Assembly (NCBI RefSeq): GCF_008831285.2 | Contig: NC_045140.1 | Span: 22,834,131 to 22,898,130, forward strand | Length of the DNA: 64,000 nt | Reading direction: 5' to 3' | Source of the DNA: Nymphaea colorata | Taxonomy: Eukaryota > Streptophyta > Magnoliopsida > Nymphaeales > Nymphaeaceae | Part shown: piece by piece, positions 37,031 through 49,240 of the stretch | How the letters are laid out: each line of letters starts with the position of its first letter | How positions within the stretch are numbered: the stretch's first letter is position 1 | The notes under the pieces: model-generated | What the model was told of the DNA's origin: nothing | The model's database searches: none | The model's input: the letters and a program-made list of their open reading frames with translations, nothing else | Position numbers and translations under genes: made by a program

Positions 37031-37194
37031 CCACCACCGTCGCCTTCCCTTTCATGTTTCTCTGTTCCTCTCCCCACACCATTCTTCTGCCTCCTCCTTT
37101 CTCTCTTTGTTTCTGATACTTTCTGCCCTTCTTTCTCCGCCATCACCGATTCCTCTCTCTCTTTCTCTCTGTCTCTCTCTCCGCTTTTGCGTCA

Positions 37195-37785
37195 ATGATG
37201 AAGAGGCCATCGGAGTCAACGGAGAGCGAGGGAAGCAAGAGGAGGAGGGTGGATGGGGAGGGGGATGGGGAGGGGGAGGAGGAGTTCCTGCTGGACGAGA
37301 ATCTGCTGTTCGAGGTGTTCAGGCACATGGATTCGAGGACCCTGGGGTTGGCTTCGTGCGTCAGCCGGCAATGGCACCGGACGGCCAAGGACGAGCGCCT
37401 CTGGGAGATCATTTGCACCCGCCACTGGGCCAACACCGGCTGCTCTACCAGCCAGCTTCGATCCGTTGTTCTCGCCCTCGGCGGCTTCCGCCGCCTCCAC
37501 TCTCTCTATCTTTGGCCCCTACTTAAGCCACCGGCGCGATCCTCCTCCTCCCCTTCTTCTTCGTCATCATCTTCTTCTTCTCAATCGCCCTCCATCCCCA
37601 GATTGTCTACTAACATGATCCCCACATCGGCCCGTTGGGGCAAGGACGAGGTTCACCTCTCCTTGTCCCTCCTCTCCATTCGTTACTTCGAGATGATGAA
37701 CCCCAGCAGCACCCACCATCGGCATCTCGCTTCCGGCGTCGTTCTCCAAACCCCAAAACGTCAATTGCTCGAAGATTCCAGCTGA
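37195..37785 (+). CDS. GID2: F-box protein GID2/SLEEPY1, gibberellin signalling
   Basis: Intronless, 196 residues (rice GID2 is about 212, Arabidopsis SLY1 about 151). It is the F-box subunit of the SCF ubiquitin ligase that, with the gibberellin-bound GID1 receptor, marks DELLA repressors for degradation in the nucleus. Residues 1-29 are charged, with KRRR as a likely nuclear signal. Residues 31-76 are the F-box: LLDENLLFEVFRHMDSRTL then CVSRQWHRTAKDERLWE. The GGF region, LRSVVLALGGFRRLHSLYLW, covers residues 88-107. A serine run follows at 117-129. The LSL region, WGKDEVHLSLSLLSIRYFE, covers 148-166. These three blocks together are diagnostic for GID2/SLY1. Two adjacent ATG codons (37195 and 37198) could serve as start. 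No damage is seen. Confidence 0.95.
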   Translation: MMKRPSESTESEGSKRRRVDGEGDGEGEEEFLLDENLLFEVFRHMDSRTLGLASCVSRQWHRTAKDERLWEIICTRHWANTGCSTSQLRSVVLALGGFRRLHSLYLWPLLKPPARSSSSPSSSSSSSSSQSPSIPRLSTNMIPTSARWGKDEVHLSLSLLSIRYFEMMNPSSTHHRHLASGVVLQTPKRQLLEDSS

Positions 37786-40700
37786 TTCAAACGCCGAACC
37801 GGAAAATCCTGGTTGGCATTCGACAGGCGAATGATTTCAGCACGCCTGTGGAGAGGAAGTTGGTGTGGACTAATTACTTCTTTGCTTTTCGGTTGGTGGG
37901 TGTTGGAAGTCTGTTAATGAATTTGGGTTCTACTCTTTTCCTTTTAGCCTTCTTATGATAATGATAAGCATGCTTTGCTTTTTCGGTGTGTTGTATTTTG
38001 CTTTGAATGTGTATGTAACAACGGATGTTTTTCCCAAATGATATGATTATGAATGTCACCATGAATCCTATTTGTTTGCCACAGCGAGAGAGAGAGAGAG
38101 AGAGAGAAAGAATATATCTCTCCATTCTCGCTATTGACCGAGTTTTTCATTCAATCTTTTCCCTTTTCTTGATTTGTTTTCTTATAGTCCATTCATTCAA
38201 GGTTTCATAAACAGGTGAGATTTCAAGTCGGTAAGGACGTTTGGACTTGTAGCCTCAACTGGCTGGTTGGAGAATTGAAATGATTGTTGTTCTCTAACTT
38301 GATTTAGAGATTGGGAGAGCAAAAAAGAAAGAAAAGATAGTTGTGTCATGTTCATTTTTTTGGCTAAAACATGATTGGGCACGTCATTGTGCCTTTTCTG
38401 TTATTGTTTAGCAAGAAAAGAGAGGGAAGGAGAGAGATGGGGTGGTGTCTTATTCATTATTCAGCTCCAAGGGAAACTGACAGGAGTAAAGATGAAGTTA
38501 TTGTTCTCATCCGAGGGGGTGGGGGCCTACTCCCTGCGTCTTCCCCTCATCTCCTTCCCACCCACATTGTTCGGCTTGTTTGTACATAAGCCAAAAAAGT
38601 TATTTGGCCTCTTGTGCCCGCCCTCTTTATTGCGCCCCTTTCCTCCTCTCACTAAATGAGATGCCCCATTTTGGTGGTATTTGCTGTTGGACTCTCTTGG
38701 AGCATGTGAAAGTTCTTGTGTCCCATCATACCCCCACTCCCCATCTTTCCTTTTTCCTCTTCTCTTTGGCTGCCCCAATCTCGAACATGGTCCTTGTCCT
38801 ATCCTGATTCCCACCCTCACTTAGAAACAGCCCTCCTAACCATACAATTAGAAAATTTGCCTAAACTGGTAGATGGTTGGATTCCTGAAATTAATTCCCA
38901 ATTGTTTTTTATCCAACAAGTTGGTACTGTCTTCTTGTTGTGACTGCTGCTGCTCCAATTTTTTACTTGCTGTAGTTTGTGTGCATCTGTCCTTTCATCT
39001 GCGCTAGCCTTTTTTTTTTTTTTTTATTGCATCTGTCCATCCTACTGTCATTGCCGATCCATACTGCAGGCGTTACATTGCAGAGACTCTCTGTTTTTTC
39101 CTTCGAAAACCAATTTGGGTGTTACAGATGAGGCACTCAAAAATCTACTTGAAGTTGGAAAATCACTGACTTTGTCGATGCAACACGGAAAAACTTCATG
39201 GGCCTATGAAGGGACCATCTGATCTAATGTGGTTCAAAGACTGATTAAAAGCTGTCTTTTACAGCGAAATGCAAATTAGGTGTACCAGTCCCGCCAATGA
39301 TGAAGGCCTTCTCCTTAGCTCGACGCCAATGATAAACAAAGAATGCAGGAGTAAACGACAATTGCAAATGATACTTGTGTTGCAGCTTTTTTTTTTTCTT
39401 GCCAGAGAGATCTGTCGAAACGGCTACTAAATATTCGCACGAATTTTGTCAGATCGAAAAGAACAAAGTGGTTTTTTTCTTTTCAAAATCGGGGGAAAGC
39501 CTTTTTTTTTTTTCCTCTCTCCCTTTTGTTATTAGGGAGGCATGTTATTGTTTGGTCCACCGCTGGATTGGGGAATGCCGCATTTATTTGCTGTAACTGT
39601 AACTGTGAATTTGAGAACAGAAGAACCGCCCAGCTCGAGGTTTCACCTGTAATGGTTGCGTTTCTACTTTAGAGCTTTCACTCTCTACTGCTATCGCCAA
39701 ACTCCTTAATCGTGAAATGCCCAAGTGCAGTAAACTCTGCGAACATCCTTCTCTCAAACTCAGACCTGAGTTTATATCATGAATTTCCCTTCAAACGCAC
39801 CTCCAATTGAACGGTCTGCGTCATTACAATCTCTAACGTCTCCTGATCTTTCTGTTTCACTAAGCCGCAATTGTCCCAGCAAGAAGTGAAAAAGTAGACA
39901 ATGAGAACTCCATTCGAGCACAAAATGGGCAACTGGCAGTTGTTCTTGCCGACCTGTAGTTTCAAAAAAAGGGGAATGACTTCTCCCAGAGAACTTGAAT
40001 ATTCCATTGTACTTTCTGTCTGGTCATTCTCCCTTTAGGTGTCAAGCGCAATGTGGCTGAGCTCAAGGGCATCAGTGCTGCCACTAATGGCGGAGGCCGT
40101 TTCTAATTTGGCAAAAAGCTTTAAGGTTTCCTCAGGTGAAGGCCCCAAACCGGGGAGGTCTCGTCACGATGACGTACACGCTACAGTGTGGTGCTTCGAC
40201 TCCTGTGCCGAAATTCTGTCTGGAATCAGCAGTGGCCGGCAGCCATTGCCACTGGCCGTGGATAAGAAAGGTGTCATGGTTGCACTGTTCACTGTCATTT
40301 TCACCACCTCTCTGATCATGCTTAGCAGGAGAAGTGATGAGCATGGGGAGACCAAGTGGGTGCATGGGCATTGGTGGCTATCAAGCTGGGTGGGCCTTTG
40401 GTTTGTCCTTTAATGGTGTCCCCCTTTAAATGGCCAACTTGGGGAGGCAGCACCTTGGTTGAGATGCTGTGGCTGACCACAGGGGTCCAGCCACAATTCA
40501 CTGACCAGCCCTTTCCCATGGTCCCCTGCACCTAGGTGGACCCATGCATGTAATAATACATGCATCCTAGCTAGCTTATTTTGACAGCTTATGGGCCGTA
40601 TATGTCATGACTTACATTGTGGCTGATAAACCTTTTTTGTCTGTGGGTGGCCTTCAATTTGGTGATCCACCAACCTGCTAGGGTTTTAGTACACTCCACT

Positions 40701-41864
40701 GCGCCCCAGTTGACTTAAACCTTTAAGTTGAAGGAGGTCAAGAGTTCAATACCAGTATTTTGATAGCTAAATTTAGGGCGTGTTTGGATGAGCGGAAGCA
40801 AACGCATGGTCTCGAGACGTACCTTCTTTGCCTTTGCCTTTGGTGGGACAAACAATCCTAAAAAGACAAGCTCCTTTTTTATATGGTTTGTGAATCATTG
40901 GACACTTTCCACAATCTTTGAACGGGAAGTGTACGGTCGAAGCAGAAACAAGACACCTTTTAGGCATTCTCCTCCTTAGAAATGTAAATTGGTTAGAATA
41001 GAACATATGTGACTGTTAGATATGATTGTTTGCAGCCGGAGACAAACTTGAATTTGGAACTGGAAAGCACAATAATGAGCTTGAACTTCTTTGATGTAAT
41101 CGCATCTAAATTAAGTCGGTCAGAATTATTGGGGAAATCTTATGCTGGATTTGAATTATGTCACTGATGATAGTTTTGGAATTGCCTGTTTCAAACTTTA
41201 TCAATCGGATCGAAATCTTTTAGATATTTGATCGCTTTTGAAGCACTGACATATCTATTATGATGCAATGGAGAAGTATTTGCAGAAAAAGATGGCAAAT
41301 TGCACCTGTAAACTTTGTCGGTTTCCGTCGCTATCTGGTTTTGGTTCTGGGGCTTCGTTGACATCACTCTAATTGACTTCGGATCCAACCAAATTTGGAT
41401 CAGATCTACTACCCACTTTCCCTTGCATCATCGACAGCATGAACGCAACCGAGGTTATGAAATTTTGACGCCATATGGTGCGAACTTTGCAGACTGAAGG
41501 TGGATTCTACTATGAAATTTATTGTTTTTATGGAGCTCAATTTTAAAATGCCATGTATGGTATGTGAATCCAACTCATTTAAATTCCGACAGAATGGAGA
41601 AGCTTGAGCCCGGCTGGTGCTTGCTGCATGCATGAGTGAAGATGGAAGACCATCGTTGTGGGCTGATTGGCTCCTTCGCCGGCCGCCGTGTAAAGTGATT
41701 CCGGCGTGCCATTGTGAAAAATATTTCAGATGAGAGAAAACGGTGGGTGAGCTGCCGTAACTTGGCCCCCCAAAAGACAACACCACGAGAAAGGTCGGGT
41801 GACAAAATGACAGAGTTGCAAGTTGAGCCATCAATGTTCACAATTCAATCCTTCATGCCAAGAG

Positions 41865-42071
41865 CGCACTAAGGCAGCAAGGTGGCCCACGTCACAAAGA
41901 GACTTGCGTTCAAATCTTGGGGTGGTCGTTGTTACATTTCAGTAAGTTCATCTTTTAGACTGTAATAGGTTTGACGCAAGCTCTGTGAACCTCTTGGAGT
42001 GGTGGTTGTTGGGTGAAGGGCATGCGTTTCTTAGGACGATGGAATGAACCACTCATCTTTTAACAAAAAAA
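41865..42071 (+). mobile_element. tRNA-derived SINE-like element
   Basis: An A-box-like ggcagcaaggtggccc (about 41873-41888) is followed about 20 bp later by a B-box-like gcgttcaaatcttgg (about 41906-41920). The 3' end at about 42062-42071 is aacaaaaaaagg, a short A-rich tail. The total of about 200 bp suits a plant SINE. No target-site duplication was confirmed. Confidence 0.45.
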
Positions 42072-42219
42072 GGCAAACAAACAAATTCACAATCCTTTAC
42101 TACCACTATTCATTATCTGTTGTGCAAAATATCCCAAAATTATTATTTTAGCCTTTTGAAACAGGTATGAGAACAACCTACTGATAACATTTCATACTTA
42201 TGTTTGGGGGTGAGGGATG

Positions 42220-42385
42220 GGGATGATACTCGAGATGCCGAAATCTCCTCTTTACGTCCTACCATCGAGGTTCAGGACCTACTTGGGAACCTGATTGGCT
42301 GCGGTGCTAATGTTTGCAGTTCAGGAAAATAGCGCCCATGAGGATCGAACCGTTGTTACATACCAGCCGTCTCAGCCATCTATAT
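42220..42385 (-). mobile_element. tRNA-derived SINE-like copy, same family as 5.2 kb
   Basis: On the minus strand an A-box-like tggctgagacggctgg is followed by a clean B box, ggttcgatcc. The body then shares gggcgctattttcctgaact-type sequence with the copy at 5100-5345. The A-to-B spacing is shorter than in a tRNA, so the head has lost bases. Confidence 0.5.
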
Positions 42386-44383
42386 GTTTTGTACATTTTC
42401 CATGAAAGAGAACAAGGACAACGCCCCACTAGGGTAAGGATGTGAATGCATCTGGTTTGCTTCTCATGAGTCCATGGAGCATAAGTTTACCCTTAACAGT
42501 AACTAATTAAGAGGGCTGAGAATTTGAAAACAGCCGATGCCTTTCGTTTCGGTAACTATGATCATGCAATGATGGAAATGAGACGGGGCAGTCTTTGATC
42601 CTTTGGGAGCATTTGATCTCATATCTGATCATGGAACTCATGAGAGATGCAAGGTTCTATCAAACGAGAGATATGAGATCTGCAGATGTCGGATCCACGG
42701 AAAGCTTGAAATCCGCAAATTTCACCCCAGTTGGCTTAGGGGAAGAGGGATTGAGACCCGCGAGAGAAGCCCTCAGTGGGAAGTCTCCTGCCGCCTCTTG
42801 TCAAGAGAGAGAGAGAGAGAGAGAGAGATGAGGTCTCAAACCCTTTGTGCCGGAAACAAAGGATTTCGAAGCCTCCTTTTTCCAGCAGATTTTCAGCAAA
42901 AAAGATGGCTTTGGACCTTACATTGTCAACAAAAAGATTTCCCACCACCGACAGAGATGGAAAGAGAGAGTGAGAGAGGGAGGCTCAACAAAATCCATCA
43001 AAAGAGAGAGACCACCTGCATTAAATGTGTGGTTTGGTAGCCCTAAAGCAGAGTTGAGTAGAGTTCATGCTATGCCTTGAGGGTAGCTTGATTTGGTTTG
43101 GTCAAGAGGACTTTAAGAATGCTTGAAGGTGGAAGACATTGATTGAAAAAAATGGAGTTTTATAGGGTGCAGAAGTTCGCCTGTGTCTATTAGAAGAGGT
43201 ATGATTCCTATGGAAGTGGGAAGGATGTTCCTGAACTATAGAGGGACAAATATAAGTGATAAGCCATTTCCAGTTTGGCAGATGTAGATCCCCAAAAGAT
43301 AGCGGGTTTTATTGTTCGGTTTCTTCTGTGTTGGATAGAAAGTGATTTTACTATCGGTTTTGCTTTTATTTTTTTTTCTGCCGCTTTGGTGCATCCTTTC
43401 TTTCTTTAGTTCTTTGTGGGCTTACTTGATTTTATTTTTTTTCTGGTGCTTTGTGTAATCCTTTCTTTAATTCTTTGTGGAACGATGATCCTCTGCATAC
43501 GTCATTTGATCTGCAATAAAGGATAGTAGAGCACCACCAAGCGTGACCTTTTATTGGAAGAAATGTGCAATGTATTAAAACAAACAATTGATCTCAGACT
43601 TACGTATTTGAACTCCGATCTGAGATCCTCGGTGATCTTGAGAAGATCACAGTGCCACTTAAGATCTAAGAGCTACCTTAGCGCTACGTCAAGGGAGGGG
43701 AGAGAGAGAGAGATCCGGCCTCTCTAATCTCGACTACGAGGGTTCTCAAACATTATTCATGTGCTTAAGTTTTTAATTTTTGTATCAATTTTAACCAAAA
43801 CAAACGAACCTTTTCAAATCCACACCGTGTTGAAAATACCAGTCCCCATCCCATTGTCCTATGGTACGCCTCCGTTTCCATTTCCAGCATCCAGGGATGC
43901 AAACAGGCTTTCATCTACGAGAACTACATATCGAAGATAATCTGGTACCAGCTAAAAATGACAAAATCCTCACCATCAAGTGCGACCTAATAGCAGCCCA
44001 ATAGGAAGAATTGCATTTCTTTATCCAGGAGGCATTTCCCCATTCCTCCTGACTCCTGGCATGCACCCTTGAGCCAAAGTTAGCGTCACAGGATTCTGCA
44101 GCAGCCACCAAGAAAAGCTGATCTCAAAAGCCACCGCAAATTTACACAAACACAAGCCATATCCACATCAGAAGCAGCACACACCACAAGATATTGTAAG
44201 GGATAGATAAGGACGCCAAGACAATTCCAAGAGCTCCACTACATATTGAAGTCCAAATACACCCTGAGGCTTCAGCAATGCATCTCAAGGCAGACAATCG
44301 GGGAAGAAACCCACCTGAAAACATAGCAAAGAAAGCAGACATAAACCAGCGCAGCCTTCATGCTCATCTTCCATCCCTGCTGC

Positions 44384-44842
44384 TCAGTAGAGATCTGCTT
44401 CTTTGTGTGTGTGAATAACACAGTCTGAAGATGGATACGAGATGCACGTCAGCACGTATCCCTTCTCGACCTGTGAATCATCAAGGAAGGAGCCATCAGA
44501 CTGGTCCACTGATCCCGATACCATTTGGCCGGCACAAGTTGAGCATGCACCAGCTCGGCACGAATATGGTAGCTCCACACCAGCGTTCTCAGCAGCATCC
44601 AGAATGTACACATCATCTGGAGCCTCAAATTCATTCTCGGTACCATCAGGTCCAATCAACTTCACCTTGTATGTCGCCATTGCAGACACTCGGAAGCTGG
44701 ACGCCTTAAGTCCAAATGTTTTTGATACGTTTCTCCTGCAAAGTGTAGAACCGCTCTTCACAAAGGAGCATGGGTTTCTAGAGAAATTGTTGACCAGGCT
44801 ACATTTGAATGTGCAGGTGGTTGGAAGTCCCACTGACGACAT
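44384..44842 (-). CDS. Root-type [2Fe-2S] ferredoxin, plastid
   Basis: 152 residues. Residues 1-54 are a plastid transit peptide (Ser, Thr, Asn and Arg rich, ending ASSFRVSA). The mature part starts near [18 protein letters not shown]. The cluster ligands are Cys95, Cys100, Cys103 ([14 protein letters not shown]) and Cys133 ([11 protein letters not shown]). In roots and other non-photosynthetic plastids such ferredoxins receive electrons from FNR with NADPH and feed nitrite reductase, sulfite reductase and glutamate synthase. [10 protein letters not shown] and the C-terminal HKEADLY suit the root-type (Fd3-like) branch rather than the leaf type. The start was chosen at 44842 because a splice acceptor (ttgttag) lies only 9 bases upstream. 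The longer in-frame ATG at 44917 lies within that intron. Intact. Confidence 0.93.
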   Translation of the reverse strand: MSSVGLPTTCTFKCSLVNNFSRNPCSFVKSGSTLCRRNVSKTFGLKASSFRVSAMATYKVKLIGPDGTENEFEAPDDVYILDAAENAGVELPYSCRAGACSTCAGQMVSGSVDQSDGSFLDDSQVEKGYVLTCISYPSSDCVIHTHKEADLY

Positions 44843-47200
44843 TATCGTGCCTAACAAAAAGAACAGGAAGTAGCCCCAAAAATGAGTCGCATGCATGATT
44901 GCAGCAGAAGCGAGCAAAATAACAGGAATACAACAGGTGATATCTAGGTTAGCAAGAAATTACAGCAAACGTTTAACTAAGCATAAGTATGCAAAAAGAA
45001 GGATATCCAAGACACTCCACAATAAGGTCAATCAACAGAATTCCACGTTCCAATTTTCATGATGATGCAAGCACCATCAGAGTGTGAGTGTGATGCCAGA
45101 AGAAGGATGGCTTCCTCCCCTGTATCATTCACCTACGCTTGAAGAACCCTGCTAACCAAAAACAATTTACCTGATACCAAAAATTTTCTGCCAGATAGGG
45201 TCAAATAAGGATTATCTGCACTTCATTAGCATTATTTTCTCGTTCAGCTGCATATATATGCTTCTTGAACTTGGCAGATGATCGACCAGAGACTCCATAT
45301 TAAAGAATTTAGGAAACTAATGCTGCCAAGGTCATTGGCTAAGTTTCGGTATTTAATTATTGTCTGCATGGTCGCCAACCTATCAGTCACTAGTTCACCG
45401 TCGTACATAGGCAGGCAGTGATTTCATCACCATCAATCACAAGTTACAGTTTCTAGAGAGTCATTTGCGGCAGACATTATGGTTTTTAGAGGCCGTGCTT
45501 AAAAAGCTTTTATTGCAAGTGAGAATCACAACAACCACTAATAAACTAATAAAGCAACCAACAAGAAGAAACCATTCACAATTCAGGTAACCTAATGATG
45601 AAGTAAAAGCTCGTAGCTGCCTTATGGTGGAAGCTCATTCATGTGAAATATGCAAAATAATGTATTTAGAGAGCTGCAGAAGAAATATACAACACACCAA
45701 CTGAAAGTATCAGGTTAGATAAGCATTTGAAGATAGTCTACCAACAAAAAGTCAGGTTACAAGTTTCTTCACAAACAGTGGAGAAGATTTTATTTTATCC
45801 CAAAGAGAAGAGAAGTAGAACTATAGTTTAAACAGAAGCAGATCACTGTTTCGCTAATTCTTTATCCTTAAAATTTGAATTTTCATATCTGTGAGCTACA
45901 AACCTACAAATCTTTTAGTCAAATCTCAAAAGCGAAATATTTAGAATGCACCGAGAAGCTACCGTGCAGAAGGCACACCACCCTTAGGAAAAAAAAAGAT
46001 CCTTTTTACCTTCACAAATGCAGAAATCAAGAGCTTCAAGACAATGACAAGAGATTGGAAGGTCACTCGTCTCTCCCCAAAATCGACAAGGAAAAGAAAA
46101 ACTTCTAATACCATAAAGAACACATAACACTTCGTGCAAAAAATGTGCAGAAATGCAACAATTTACTAACTATGAACACATAAATACGGTTCCCCACATA
46201 ACCTTCACAATCTGTATTCTATTTTGATGGAATAAGCAGAAAATAAGAAGCTCCAATGATGGTGTGTCTCTTCATTTTCCTACTTTAGAGAACCGAAGCA
46301 TACGACCCAACCTTGAAAGAGGACGACTTTGAAAAGCCAACGACTAACAGCAAAACCTAAAGCATGTTCATCATATTGCAGTTTTGGTAGACAAGGCAAC
46401 AGTCACATCCATCACTATCTTCCGACAACAGAAAAAAACAAGATGGATGATAGAGAAGGACGACTTTGCTAATAAGGGCAGCCATCGTCATAGGAAGCAT
46501 ATGGATTGTAGAGTTCCATAGCCTTTGAAAGACGACCCCATGAGTTAGAAGCCGGCAGATTAGATTTAAGTTTAGACCCAGAAGAGGAAGCAACAACAAC
46601 CAGAGAGCCATGCTTAAAATCACAGAGAAAAACAATCAAGATCGAAAAAAAAAAAAAAAAACTGAGCCTTCTACCTCATCCATCTGCATGCACCAAAAAA
46701 AAGATCCTGTGTAGCAAGAACCATGAACCCGTGCACCCATTATATTTTCGAAATAAGAAATTGAAAAAAGGGTTTTTTATAAATATCTTCAGTAGTTAAC
46801 ACGCCAAACTACTCAAAACCCCATAAAAGATAAAGCAAATTCTCAACAGAGAACAGCCTCCATAAAAACTCATAAATCCCTGCATTTAAACGCCAAGAAG
46901 CATTCGAGATGCAAGATTTATAAAAGCAGATACAACAAAGTATCAAGCGAGAACAAGAAGCAAACACCCTACTCGAAGAGGAAGAGAATGGTGTAAAAAA
47001 GAGAGAGCAAGAGAGGGTTTTACCACTGAAACAGTTCTTCTCGACAACACACAGATGCAGCAAGAGGAAAGACCGCCAAGAGAGAGAGAGTGGGAGAGTG
47101 AGGTTGGGGCCGATTTGTTGAGGGTATCGCGAAGTTCGAGTTCTCGACCGAGCGGTAAAGTGAAAACCCTAAAAGAAAAGAGGAAACAGAAAGGGCAACT
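44843..47200 (-). other. Probable ferredoxin 5'UTR: leader exon and long intron
   Basis: On the minus strand a CT-rich leader-like stretch (about 47200 down to 47024) ends at a good donor, cagtg|gtaaaa. The acceptor ttgttag|gcacgata at 44851/44850 lies just before the ferredoxin ATG. This predicts a 2.2-kb intron in the 5'UTR. Introns of this kind often raise expression in plants. Nothing inside the intron looks coding. Inferred; only a transcript would prove the pairing. Confidence 0.4.
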
Positions 47201-49240
47201 TTCGTGGGAATCCAACCTTTTAGCTTAATTTTGAGAACCACCATTTCCTTCCCAGGTTTGTTCAGAGGAGTTGTCCCTTCTATTGATTGATTACTGTTGA
47301 TCTCTGTCTTAAAATCCAGTAAAGACTTGCGTTCATGTACTCTTCCAATTCTTAAGACATTTCTTATTAAGCTGACATATCTAAATTCCCTCCACACAAT
47401 TGGTTTCATCAAACGTAACTTTATTTTACCCACACCATTTTTGCTGTTATAGGAAGTGTCTTTTCATTTAACCAATATGGGCATTTTAATAACACATGGT
47501 TCCTTGTGGTGAGAGACTGTGTTATACCTAAAAAAGAAAAAAGAAGAAGTTATTTTGCACTCTCTTAAATTTCTTGTCAAGAATTTTGTTTAGAAAAAAA
47601 AGTCAGAAAATGAAATTCGTGGACTTTGCTTCTTAAATTCCTTAAAATGCTTTTGACACTCATCAAACATAACAAGTTATGTGTTATGGGGAGTCTCCCT
47701 ATACACTAGTCGCCATCCTCATCAAACAAATTTTTTTTTTTTTTGTTGCATTGTCTACAAAAACGCCTAAACGTAAAAAAAAAATAAAGTTAAACTCCCT
47801 TTTCAATTTCCGAAAAGTTAGGGCAACCTCTGAGAAATTTCCAAAAAAAAAAAAGTTGCTAGAGGAGACGGTGGGCGGCAGAGTTGCTTCCGGAGACGCA
47901 AGTGCAGCTGCCAGTCTGCAGTGCATGAAGACGGACTCGCTCAGACTGGCATAAATATTTTAAACGTCACCCTTTTTCTGAGAAAAAAAAAAAACAACTC
48001 TTCACCAATTTGAAAAAGTAGAAAATCAAAGCTTTTTTTTTTTTTGGTTACTTCAAATAACTTATTTAATACAGTAAAACGATGATGTTACTGGAGAAAG
48101 AACTCATAGATTTTGAAATCAAAAAATTTATGAAAAGTGCTCATCAAAATTAAAGAGTAGTCATTGATGTTTTGGAGATCATTTTATTATACAAGTTTGT
48201 TTTTCCATATTTAAAGAGGGAGTGGAAGTGGAACAAGCTTCTTCTGCTTTTGTTGTTTTGTTCCACCTACCAAAATCCGCATCGACTCTCAGCTTGGGAG
48301 GAGAAAACAAAAGCACCCCAAGTTTGAATTTAGCTGCTTATATTGTTAAAAGAAAACGTCAGCATAGTTACAAAAAGGCGTTTTTTTTAAAAAAAAAAAA
48401 CTAAAAAAAAAGTGATAAATTAAATGACCATTTACAACATTTTAAAAAGCGTTTTCCTGAAAGAAACGTTAAAAACGAAAAAAACGTGTTTTTAACCTGC
48501 TTTTAACTCGTTTTTTTTCCTTTTTCATTTTTTTAATGTCAAACAATTTTTTTTATTTTATATTTTTTATTTGTTACAAATCTACTTATTTTTTAATGTT
48601 TTTGTTATTAGTTTTTCATTTATTTTATTCTTTCATTATTTTTAATTTTTTTATTTTTTAGAATTTATTGTATTCTTTTTATTTCTATTTTTTTCAAACT
48701 GGTCGTATTATACCCGAAAAAAATTTCACAATTTAAAACTCTGAAACATTAGTTATGAGTATGATATAGGAGTGGAACAAAATTATTTGATGTATTTTTT
48801 TAAAACTCTCGAACATTAGCTATGACGAGTGGAACAAAATTATTTGATGTATTTTTTTATACTGCAAAAGATTGAGCGACTTTTGTGAAATTTCAACTGT
48901 AGTAATTAAGAATTTATCCGGAAAATTTCTTTTGTAGAGATGATAAGGATGTGAACGGTTACATTCAAAATCTGGTAAAGACGTATGTTTTTTTTTTTTG
49001 TGCATTAATAACAATTTCGTAGTGAAAGTATCACAAATTTGTTATTTAATGTCTCCGACTCCGAGAGTGGGTTATGATTCGGCCCCGACCATTATCGACC
49101 CGATCCAATATCCACGCAAGGAACAAGGCAGATATTGTCATTCTGCTTCGAGGAGACCCGAGACAGCAACTCCTAACCGCGACCCGCGAGCTCCATGGCG
49201 CCGTCATAGGGGCGTTAAGCGGGAGTGTCAGACCGTTACG
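47201..49240. other. Intergenic, very AT-rich
   Basis: Long T and A homopolymers (for example near 47730, 47985, 48380 and 48520-48660) dominate. The imperfect tandem repeat at 48734-48857 is listed separately. The last 190 bp are a less AT-rich leader of the PPR gene, in frame with it from an ATG at 49049. Confidence 0.5.
48734..48857. repeat. Imperfect tandem repeat, two units of 67 and 57 bp
   Basis: Unit one (48734-48800) and unit two (48801-48857) share aaaactct..aacattag.tatga and then gagtggaacaaaattatttg followed by atgtatttttt. Unit two lacks about 10 bases in the middle. Confidence 0.8.

Larger units (their letters stand above)
37786..44383. other. Intergenic, mostly without supported genes
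   Basis: Holds the F-box 3' flank, a (GA)n run at 38085-38106, T-rich runs, SINE-like pieces at 41.9 and 42.3 kb, a (GA)n run at 42805-42829 and pyrimidine-rich DNA near 43.3 kb. The segment 40025-40413 has coding-like composition and is treated as a weak candidate in the findings. The sequence at about 40690-40770 (cccagttgacttaaaccttt then gagttcaatacc) resembles another decayed tRNA-like head. Confidence 0.45.

Noticed and set aside
40780-40800. ggcgtgtttggatgagcgg as a MITE terminus
   Set aside because: No matching inverted end was found within the following kilobase.
47020-47433. 137-codon minus-strand ORF
   Set aside because: It overlaps the probable ferredoxin leader exon and donor site, and its composition is that of translated UTR.
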